Shown in pieces: positions 34,866-46,800 of a DNA stretch of 64,000 bases. Each line of letters opens with the position of its first letter. Position 1 is the first letter of the stretch. The stretch comes from Onchocerca volvulus (lineage: Eukaryota; Nematoda; Chromadorea; Rhabditida; Onchocercidae): contig HG738139.1 of NCBI GenBank assembly GCA_000499405.2, positions 12,946,898 to 13,010,897 on the forward strand, written 5' to 3'. The position numbers and the translations under genes are program-made. Under the pieces are notes generated by a model, which saw only the letters and a list, made by a program, of their open reading frames with translations, was not told where the DNA came from and ran no database searches.

Positions 34866-37800
34866 CTGAAAAATAAATTCGCTCAAAAATGAAAGAATTG
34901 GCTTTTCTAGAGGAGGAAAGTTTTGAATAGAAAACTTTAATCTACAGAAGAGATGAATTTGAAATTTCTTTCAGGACAGCTGGAATGCGTAATGAAGCTG
35001 TTATATTCGGCAAAGCGAACGATTAGAGGAATTGTGGGATGAAACGTTTTCAATCTATTTTTAAATTTTCGATGAGTATAACGTCTTGCTTGCTTGAATG
35101 AAGCTCTGATATTGAAATGTGTGTTCTAAGTGAACCATTTTTGGTAAGCAGAACTGATTCTGTAGGATGAAGCAAACGTTAAGTTTAAGAAATAAAATGT
35201 CAAAATATTGGAATATTTTATTGAAATATAAAATTCGAAATCACAAACATTTTCTAAAATTCAAATTTCACATCTTTAGTATATTCCATTTCATAAAGAC
35301 ATATTTCGAGATGCTATTCATAGTTCATATAATAGCCTAATCCCAATTTAATCCCAATCAATGAACAATTTATAAACTAAAAGCCATAATTAACAAAATG
35401 ATAATTAATTAAGCTAAAATCAACTATATGTCATCAAATGGATTAATCCTGGATTTCGAATTCTTATCATTTGAATTTTATTGATAATAATGATGATTTA
35501 AGTTAGGAATAAACAAATACCGATTGAAGTTTAGTGGCATCGGAGCGTTTCGGTGGTGGTGGTGGTGGTACTTTCTTCGGTTGTGATGTCAATGATATTT
35601 GAGAAGGGATTATTCCTAGTTGATGATGATTAGCCAATGTTTTACCATTCTGTAAATATTGACACAATAACTATGGACGAAATATCTCTAAATTCTAATA
35701 TTACACAAAGATCTATGGTACTTGATAGTAGGTCATAACTTCTGACATTTAAAGAATCTGGAACTCTCACATTTACAGAATTTGAAGTTATAAAAAAAGA
35801 GAATAGAAAGAAAAAAAAAAAAAAAAAAGAATTTCTTTCCTTGTAACCCTCCAGAATGATTTGTCCTAGAAATAAAGAGAAAATTTTGCAGTAAATGAAA
35901 TTGGCCGGCCTAGAGCAAAAAATGGAAGGGTTGGATAAATGATTCTTCTGAGATGAAAGAATCATCTTCTTAAAGATTATTAGAAAAAAAGATTCCACGG
36001 ACGATTCCCCCAATGATTATTTAATTTATTCGATAAATAAGAAATGAAAACCGCCTGAAATTAATTTATTCAATAAATAAGAAATGAAAAACTGATGAAA
36101 GTGAAAAAGTGAAAGAACAGAAAGCAATACTTCAGTGCCAATCATTTGATTGCAATTTCTTCCATTTTGCATCACAAACTGCGGTTTGGTTGGTGGTACT
36201 GGTACCGTAACGGTTGGTTTCACGTTTGATATATAATTACCATTAGTATAAGTTGATGAAATTCCATTATGGTACCGTGTAGCAGTAGCCATATGACTGG
36301 TACTTGGTTGCTGAGGAAAAGCAGTTTTTTGCGTTGGTGTCGCTACTGGAGTATCATCTTCATTATTATATACATCTAAAAAAAAAAAAAAAAGCTAAAA
36401 ATTAAATTACATAGATCGCAATACATGATGAGCGTCAAAAAAAAAAATTCTTAGAATTTTTAAGAAAATTCAATTTTTTTAGTTATTTTTTTTTGTTTAT
36501 TTAATTGAAATTACACTCTTGTGTAATTCACTACCTAGAGGAAATTCTAGAAAATTATTACCATTATATTTTATGGATATTGACAAATTCATTAACTGAT
36601 AAATCGAATTTAGCATTAACATGAATTATAAATTTTAACTCAAAATTCAGAATACTTACTATTTCGAGAATCTTCGCCATGTGAAATGGTAGCAACCAAA
36701 GTTGGTGGAGGTGGTGGGAATTGTTCCTCATCGCTATCACTTTCGGCGGTACCACCGCTACGACCACTCGGTGAAGCAATACCATCGCTAGAACTTCGAT
36801 AATCGGTCATCGCTGATTGTCGATTACCAAGCATTATATCACATGGTGCTCGTTTTATGGTACCCGTTATGATATCATCACACTGAAAATGATTGCATTT
36901 CAGGTTGGAACAGATATGATTTTTAAATAATGAATAAAATTAATAAGATATTTGAAGTAATATACCTGATCAAAAATGATACTATTTTGATGAGATGAAG
37001 AATTTCCATCATTACTAGTTCCAATCGATAATCTGGATGAGATGGGAGTTCGTAAATCACGATTTAAATTTAGCAGAGGTGACGGATCTTGTTGTTCACA
37101 TTGTCGTATGCTGGATTTACGCTTTTCAACGAACGATACACGACTGGAATCAGCTGGTGAAATTTGCGGAATTCCAACTTTCACAGGTTGATTCATTCCA
37201 TTCGATTCTATTTGTTGTTGTTTCTTCATTTCTATGTAATTCTCGAATAAATTTCGACCATTCTAGAAAATTACGGTTAATTTTATGAACAGAAGAGAAG
37301 CTAATACTAAGAAATTCATTATATCTGTTTAATATGATAAAAGTTATTGGCTTATAAATTTTCAAGAAATCCATCAAGAATTACTACTCATTTTCATCAT
37401 TTACTTTCATATTCTTCAAAATTATTTTTTTTTTATACCTACTTTTTTTTTGAAAAAATTTCGAAAATTTTAACTCAAAATTCCCAAGATATTCAAAAGA
37501 AATGCAAAAAAGATAAAAATAACTATGATAAAATGATAAATAACCTTTGCAATCCTCAGAGCTATCATCCATTTATGAAATGTCAAAGCATCTTCGATGC
37601 AAACATATTTGATATATTTTGATGCTTTCACTTGAATTTTTGGATGCTGAAAATGTAGAGAAATGCTGAAATCAATGAAAACATCAATTTGATGGCAGAT
37701 TTAACATAAATTTTAAGTATTTCAATTTAAAGCAAATCAATTTTTTATGTGAGACAAAAAAATCTTACAAACAATTAGAATTAAATAGACATTTTTCCTA

Positions 37801-40800
37801 GCAATTTAAAATTACTCAAAAATGTTTTATAAAGACAAAAATTTATTCACGAGAAAAAATAAATAAATAAGAGAAATTTGATCGAAAAGACAAGTTAATT
37901 AGTGAATTAAAAAGTCTATTATTTCATGTTTGGTGAATTAAAAAATCATTCATTTCATTTATCACAATTTTTATTTAATATCCTCAAATTTAAATCTGTG
38001 AATTCTGAAAGGAAAATAATTAATTTTAAAATAATTACGATATTAGCATACCTTAATTGCGAAGCCATAACTAGACGGTGCTTTATACTTCTTCTTCCAA
38101 TCGGTAGCCGTGTAAATTTGATTAATTTGCATATTCATTAAGCATTGTAAATCCTTCGAATTACGACTTTTACCCTTTGGACAGTAGTAGAGACCGGATA
38201 AACGGAGCACGAAGAAATGTTTCTTCCATGATTTCTTGCCATCTGATTTCAAAAACAACCAACCTTCTGTTTCTGGTGGTTGTACATTATCGCCTTCAAA
38301 AAATTCCTGAAATACCGTATACTGTAATTGGTATATATCTATCAAATCATTCATTCATTGATTGTTTTTGTTTTGCAGTGATATTTGTCAATAAATTCTC
38401 TAATTTATATGAAAAAATCTAAAAATCAATAAAATGTTTCCTATTTTCGTTAAATTTTGAAATTGAATCTTAAAAGACCAGTGGATCAGAGATTTCATTG
38501 CTATCAAAAAATCATCAGTATCAACTGGTTGCAATATTTCTGCATAATCGCACAAACAAGTTAGAAAAATAGACGTGACTACGTGAATTAAGTCTTAATC
38601 AGGATTATCATCTTTTACATATAAACGTAAACTCGACAATTTTTGGCGTATAATTTCCGATAATTATACAGCATTAACTGATTTTAAGTCCAAAAAACAT
38701 CAATTTTAAAATGATTACAACTTGTTCATTAGAAAACTTCAAATCCAGAAAATGTCACTTTAAGATGATTAACATCTTGCCCATGAAATTATCTTTCCAA
38801 ATTCTAATTTGCCTAATAATGATGTTTAAAAACTGATGCATTTAGAAAAACTAATTGATATGTCTGTATTTTGAGTACATTCATCAAGTTCCAAAATGCT
38901 ACTAAATTACATTTTTGTAGTGATACAGTATCATACTACTACTACTGTATTGTTGATGAAGGAATAACTTGAAGATCAAAGTTCTTCAAAAGCTTATTTT
39001 CAACCATTGTAATATGATGAAAAGTACTCATTTTTTTTTCGTAGTTCATTCATTTTCTGACCTTTTACTTTTTCTTTTAAATTAATTTCTCCTATGCTTT
39101 AAAAATAAATATAAGACAAGATAAAAACTAACCCTAATTACATGTCTTTTCGTATTTGGTGATGGTGGACCATGCACCAATCTATCAATATTTTTCTCAG
39201 TTACAAGGAATTCTTCCGGTCGATCTAAGAATGAATATTTATCCAAACGTCGAGTAAAATATAATTTATTCTGCGAATTTAACGTCCACATCATAATATT
39301 ATCCACTAAATATTCATGATCCTCATAGATTCGTTCTGAAATAATACAGATAAATGTTATAGTTCGATGATAATTTACAAATAATTTTTTCTGAAAAGGA
39401 AATAAACATTAATTTATTTACCTTTCACTTGGTAGGAAAGAAAGCGGTAAACAAAAATAAATGATTTTCATTGAAATCTAACTTATAATCTATATTCACA
39501 CCTAATTGATATTCAATTACATTTGACGCTTACTTATTTTTTATCCAGTCATATTTGAATTAATTTTGCCTACTCGTGAAATCATTTATTTTTCAACTCT
39601 GACATCGAAATATACAATATTTTTTAATTTAAAAAATTGGAATAAAATTGGAATTGAAAATTGAAATACTAATAAATAAATTCTGCATTATAAAAAGAAG
39701 TTAAAGTAAAATTATGAAATCATATTTTCGTTTCATGAATTTAGGAGGAGTAATAAAGGTACCAAATGATAAGATATTGGATAATTGACTAAGAGTTGAT
39801 AAACAATTGATAATCAGTTGAAGTCTTCGAAGGATAAACGAATCAGTAAGTAAATATACGAAAGAAATGAGTAAGATGGAAGAGAAAAATATTAAAAATT
39901 ACTGATATAAAGTTCAGGATATTCCTCGACGATTGCGTGATGTTCACTTAACGGAACGTTCAATTTCGTCGCAATTCGACGGATACATTCAGCAACTGTC
40001 CACCTTTCGTCGATAAGTAAAGACATGGTAGATGAGCCATCGTCAATGAAAAATTTCACATAAATTTTTTTAATATCTGCTTCACGCATCTTCTCCAAAG
40101 CTTCGCGAATCTTCGCCGCTTTTATCTCGTTCGCAGTAAGTGGTCGAGCAGGTTGTTGTTGGTGTGATTGCGATTGCTGTTGATGTTGATGACGAAGTTG
40201 CGATGATTCCAAAGCGGTCGAAGTTGATGATTGATTTGGAGAAGCCTGAAATTATCTTTATGATGCAAAATAAGTAGGTAAGATAGTTAATGAATAAATA
40301 AGTAAACAATTGGAAGGAGAATTCTGTTTTCGGAACAAATAATTATGATATCTCTTCCATATTTCAAATTTTTAAAAAAGAGCTTCATGCAAATGAAATT
40401 TTCGGAATATTGATATTTTCAATAAATAAATTACAGCAAAAAATGACCTCTTAAAAACAAACAGCAAATTAATGGATCAAGAATTGATTTAATTTGATTA
40501 CATATTTTAATTTGTTTATTTGAAAAAAAAAAAAAAAACGAGTCAAAATTAATAATTAATCCAATAGTTAGCGATGAATTTTTATTTAAAATCAAATTGA
40601 GAAAATGACTCATTTTTTGAGTGTCATAAAAATTCTAATTATGGAAAAATATTGATCAAGGGATAGATTTCATGGCTCAAATACTTTCATAACATCATCC
40701 CCAGATGGTACGACAAATGAGATACAGATATTTTTATTATCGAATCGCAGAATCAATAAATGATTGACAGTCCTTTAAAAGAAAAACAAAATGCATAAGT

Positions 40801-43800
40801 TATTTTCGAGATAGAATTAGAGGAATGTTTATAAATTTCTTTTAATCCTTTCAAATATTTCGATAAATTTCAATATTTGAAGAATGGATATCTGAAAGAT
40901 TCTGATTGAATTTACGATCCTCTTATTGATCGTGCTATTTGTTAGGATAACAAGTTGCGAAAACGAGAAAAGATCGCTTTTAGATGAAATCCAATTAACA
41001 ACAATGTTGTGTAATTTATCAATCATACATTCATCATACAAATGCCTTATCCGTTCCTTAAATAGCCCAATAATTAAGGTCCAAGATGAGATTAAATAGA
41101 ATTTTAACAAAAATTTAGAAGAAAAAAAGAAGTTGTCATAAGACTGAGACAAGTTGGAAAATAAAACTTTAATTTTAAAAGAGATATATTTTAATTATTG
41201 GTCATTATAAGCCAGCAAAGTTTCTCTTATTTTATCAAAATTTTTTGTTCTTACTCCGTTTATTGATTAATTTTCGAAAGTTTGCAAAAAAAGTTCTTTA
41301 ATTAAAATACAAATTTTAGTTAATTAATTATTGAAAATAATAATTGCATGGAAATTTAAACATACCATAGAGGATGGTTCGGAAAAATAATATTATTAAT
41401 TTACATCATTCATCATTGGAAGAGGAAGTTATCAAGTATTAATGACCGATAAAATGGGTTATGTAAACCAACAACTATGTATATTTTATGAAATTGAAAA
41501 AAAAAAAAGAAGGATAAAAAATCAAATTTTATATAAATATCTGTCTCTGTTCAGTTTGTTTCCGGTTTGTTCTTCCGGTCCGTTTCCGTTTTCTTCTTGA
41601 TTTCTCCTTCCTATGTGTTTGGCATTACATCGTGAGTCATTTTGAGTTATAATCACGAAATATAAAAGTTTCTTTTTCTTATCATCAAGACGATTTTCAT
41701 TTTTTGAAAATTATCAAATCATTTCTGAATTTTATCTCCTATTGGAATAGCTCTGGCATTGACATTGAAAAAATCATACAGCATGCAGTATGTAAATTAA
41801 TGTAAGAAATCCGAAAATTATAGGAAACATCCGGAATTTTTTTTGATGATTCTCTCCAAAAAGAAAGCATTTCCTATTAAATATCAATTATTCGATTAAC
41901 GATTATTGTTTGTTGAAAAATTTATGATGCAACTTAAGACGTACGTTATCGATACTGGAAGGAAATTAGGCCGGTACGAATCAAGCCAACAATTCGATGG
42001 TTATTCATTGAATATAAATTCTCGGTTAAGTAAAGTTAACCAAAGTTTTAGAAAAATAATATCCAAAAAATGGACAATGGTTATTCATTGAACCTAAATT
42101 CCAAGCTTCAATGAGGATAAGAAAATCTCAAAAAATGATACTCAAAAAGTGGACAATGGATTGTTATTTAAGTGAACCAAAGTTTCCGCTTAAGTAAAGT
42201 TCAAATATCAGAAAATTATATCCAAAAAGTGGACAATGGTTATTTATTCACCTGAATTCTAAATTCCCGCTTAATCTCAAGACAATAACCAACTTGGAGG
42301 ACAAAGAAAAATATAAGTAACTTCTCATTCAGTCAAAATATCATCAAATTTCCCGTCGAAAATTTGCAGCATTTGTTGTTGTGCAACGATCAAACGAAAT
42401 GTTTGCAAGCAATAGAAAAAGTTAACATAACAGAAAGAGAGAGAAATTCCCTCTCTTTTTTTTTCTCTTTTTTTTTTTAATGTTCTTTCAATTCTTTGTA
42501 AAAAACGAACGAATAGATTATGAAAAATGATCGAAGAGTTTTGTATAACTTTGGACGAAATATCGTTGATCGCTGAATCATTTTCCTTCCATCCGTCCTT
42601 CTTTCCTTCTTTCTTTCGGTCCTTTTTAATCAGAAAATTACAATAATACTTTCCCAATTTATTATATTTCAGACAAAAATTTGCATAAAATAGCATATTA
42701 ATTAGCATTTGAAATGATTGGCTCATTTAATGCTTTAATTGCTTCATCAATTCCTTTTGTTTTGACATATTCCATCGTTGAACATTATCATTTATATCAA
42801 TTAAAAGAATTAATGATGTCATTTATCAAACTGTTCTTTTCTATTTATTGATTGAATTAGGCTAAATTTGGATTGTAAATGAATAAAGCTATTATCAAAA
42901 TTAATAATAAATGCTTTTTTTTTTTCAATGATACTCAAAATCGATAGCAATTTTGAACGTAATCATACTAGATCCATATTAGCTTTTAAATAAACTTGTT
43001 TAAATCAAGTTTTAAATCAACTTTAATTAAAAATTCATGCAGGAAAGCTATAGCTAGATATGTTGAGAGAAATTGAGGAAAACTTATAGAGATATTCAAG
43101 TTCAGAATGTGAGCAATTTGAAGAAAAATTATCTAAAAATAGAGAAAGCCTAGATCTAAAAAAAAAAAAAGAAAAAAGCCTGATAAAGATCATATATTTA
43201 CAAATTATCAAAACGAGAAATAGAAAAAATATCATCAGAATTCCTCAATACGGGATTTCAATCAAGATTCCTCGCATACACAGAATATCATCAAGATTTC
43301 TCAAATACGATAAAATCAACATGAGAAGATAATAATGATAGAATTTCCTTCTAATAGTGAACGAAATAATTTCATGTTTACAACATACCAATGATTGCTC
43401 TATTCGGAGGGGACAGATATCATAACAAAATAAATGTACGACATATCATAACGTTCACAAATCCTACTTTTACATCAATAAAAAAAAAAAAAGGAATGCT
43501 GTAATTTTACCAATTGAAGGTCGTTTCATTCTTGCTTTATTAGTTTTTTTTTTTCCAATGGAAAATTGCTATTTCCGCAACTAAAAATCCCCATAAACAC
43601 ATCCTCAAATAAAATTGGAAGAGATGAAATAGGAAAAATTATGGAAATTCCTACGAAATATTGCATTGTAGTTCCAAAAATTGAAAGTTTTAATTTTTAA
43701 TTATAATTGCAAAATTTAAAATTGAATGAGTTGTAAAAAAAAAAAAAAAAAAAAAAAAAACGGAAGGATTAAAATGGTAAAACTTAGGAATTTTTGTAAG

Positions 43801-46800
43801 AATACTGGTTGGATTTTGTTTTTGTTTTTTTTTTTTTTTTGTTAAAAAAGCGTGATTTCTTGATCCAAACTTTTTCAAAATTCTGTCCGAATTCTATTTC
43901 GACTTTATTTTACAATCTTTCGCTACTTCAATTGTCTTTTGATCCTTTTATTTCCTCTTACGCCTTTTAGCTTTAACAAAAAAAAAAAAAAAAATAATTT
44001 CAATTTTTGATTCTTACAAAAATTATACAATACTTTTTCGCTGCAGCAATTACTTTTTTTTTTTAATTTTTTATTTTTTGAAAGAGATTGTATATTACAC
44101 GTTTCACTTAATGTCAACTTTTGTTTACTTCATTAATATATAAATCAAAAGCAATATCGCTGATACGCTAGGCCCTCTTATAAGGTACTCTTTTGCTGAT
44201 AACTGATTAGAAATTAACCAAAGATATAACACAAAAGTATTACTTAAAATATAAAATGAGAGGATTGCCTAAGACTGAAATACTAGAGTTGGTCAATAAT
44301 TCAGAATTGCAAAGTAGCAGAGATAAAGTCAAATAATCAAAAAGGAAATAAACAAAATGAAAAAATTAAAGTATTCAATAATGTAGATCAAAAAATAAAC
44401 AATTAAACCAACCTGTTGAGTTGGACTTGGCGTATTAAGTGAACCTCGACAACTATCGGAACATGAGATAGCTGAATTTCTACAATTTCGATTATTATTC
44501 CGAGATTCGGTACTGGAGGAATCACCAAAAGCGGAATCACGATCAGGACTTGGACAATCTGTCGAAATTGCAGCTGCAGTACCTGATCCGTGCACAAAAT
44601 TATCGTGATAGGTGTATGAATGAGATTGCGTATGAGATTGAAGACCAATCCTGCAAAAAAAAAAAAAAAAAAATAATAATAATAAAAATAGGTAACCCAA
44701 TTATAAGCTCAAATCTAAAACAGTCCAAGCCATCAATCAAAAAAGAATTTTCCGAATAATCGAGATTAATTCATTAAGAGATTCATTTAAATTCAATTAT
44801 TACAAATATGTTGAATTGAATTGACCAGTACTTCCGGATACGGTCAAAGGTGACCATTGTTGTATTGCTTTTTTTGCTATTATAATCAGAAATATTTATA
44901 ATAATCACACCTGTTCATTCAGTTATTTTAAACAAATATTTTGACAATATCTAAATTTTCCATCAACATTTTGAAATTTTATTTGACAAATGCTATTGCA
45001 TATGTTCTTAAATTAAACTTTTAAAAATATGAAATTTTATACTTTAATATTAAAAGGAATATAAATTATATTATTACAAATGTGATTTTTATTTATTGAT
45101 TTGAGAATTGTATGCTGATGCATCGAATTTCAGTAATTAGTATCCATTTCCTCAATTATTTCTCACTCTTACGATATTTCGGCACTTTTTTTCGATAATC
45201 GTTTGGGAAAACTTTTTTTTAAGGAGTAGAAAAAAACATTTTTTTTTTTTTTTGATCTAAAAAACTGATTTACAGATCATGCAGCTGCAAGTTTTCCTCA
45301 GTACTATCTATTCACAATCTTCTACTTTATTTGTCCCAATAAATTCTTACTTTTCCATATAAGCTTTGTAATTATCGGTTCATTTAGAATGATCAGATTA
45401 GTAAAAAAAAAAAAAAAAATCAAAGAATAGTAATGGAGATGAAAATTTCACAAAATTTTAGAACAAAATTGATGCTGAAATTTAAAGATATGTGAAATAG
45501 CTTAGTTTAGGATAGATGGAAATTCTATTCGGGATGTTAAAAAATACCATTTATTCTTGTATTAAAAAAAAAAAAATTGCAGCATTTCTTTCGGGAAATC
45601 TCTTTAAAGTTTAATTAATGCTATTACGAAAGGAGTGAAATGTTGTAAATCCCAGAAATTCTATTCAAAAAGTTAAAAAGTGCCATTCATTCTTGCATAA
45701 AAGATTACAGTATCCCTTCTGAAAAAGTCCCTTTAAGTTTAATTAATGTTTACTGCAGAAGAGAAATGTTGTAAATCCAATTTGTCGTAATTTGACCGAG
45801 AGAAATAGTAGAAGGCTAAAGCATACTAATAAATAGATTTTAATAAGCATTAGGAATCAGATGCACACTTTTGATCAACCTTTTTATCTCAGGTAATGAG
45901 AGAGAGAGAGAGAGAGAGAAAAAAAAAACATCTGCTACTAATTTTTTACATAATTATCAACACAACAACCAGGTTATGCCCAATTAATTTCTAATTATCG
46001 TGAATTTCCCAACCATATTAGGAAAAAATTGCAAGAGCTGGAAGGTTGAGATATGATTTTTTGGAAAAGATTTAAGAAATAAATTGAAGTTGTGATTATG
46101 AGAAAAACGAATTTATAGAATATTTTTTAATCCATTTTTTAAGTTCAGAGATATCTCAAAGTCTTGATAAGACATGAGAAATGAATAGAATTTATGATTA
46201 TAAAAAAGAAAAAAAAAAGAATTCAAAAAAAATATTTTTAATTCATTCTTCTTTTTTTTTTCGAAATTTCCTCATTAGTTAAAAGTTTCGTTAAACGATA
46301 AGTCTGTTTACATTACTCATATTTGAATCAAAGATTATTTCAAGAACAAGAAAGATAAAAATGCCAAAACAAAGTATGATATCAATAAACAAATAAAAAA
46401 CCAAACATTTGGGAATTATAAGAAAAAATTTTTTTTGTTCTTGGAAAATTACAAATAAATGCTAACCTTTTTGTATCATTATGTTGTATAACTGAAGTCG
46501 AGAGTGTACTGTTTCTTTTACTTTGATTTAGACTGCTTTCTCGAGAAACAGATGTTGGAAGAGTTGGAAGGCCAAGAAGAGCCTGATCACCACCAATAGT
46601 AAGTTGTTGTTCAAGAGCTGATAGCTCGCCTAATAAAGTATCCAATTCCCAATCACAACTTTCTGAAATTTCTTAAAGCATTTATCCAAATTTTATCGAA
46701 ATGAATTAAAAATTCTCCAAAATTTCCAAAAAAAAATATTTTTAACTGCAAAAAATTAAAGAAATTTTAACAAATTAATTAACGAAATTTTAATAGCATC

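Larger units (their letters stand above)
44651..46466 (-). other. mig-10 intron with duplication
   Basis: About 1.8 kb. Holds a two-copy 136-bp tandem duplication (45519-45785) and an (AG)n run at 45899-45919. No exon seen. Confidence 0.55.

Noticed and set aside
36564..36785. Second minus-strand frame over mig-10 exon 9
   Set aside because: Out-of-frame reading of the exon that encodes FPPPPP in the correct frame.
40082..40309. Ser/Thr-rich minus-strand frame over mig-10 exon 4
   Set aside because: Out-of-frame shadow of the CAA/CAT-rich part of exon 4, whose true frame encodes the RA domain.
42325..42726. Minus-strand open frame of 133 codons
   Set aside because: Lys/Glu and Phe low-complexity sequence in the big mig-10 intron; no phase-compatible splice sites and no family features.
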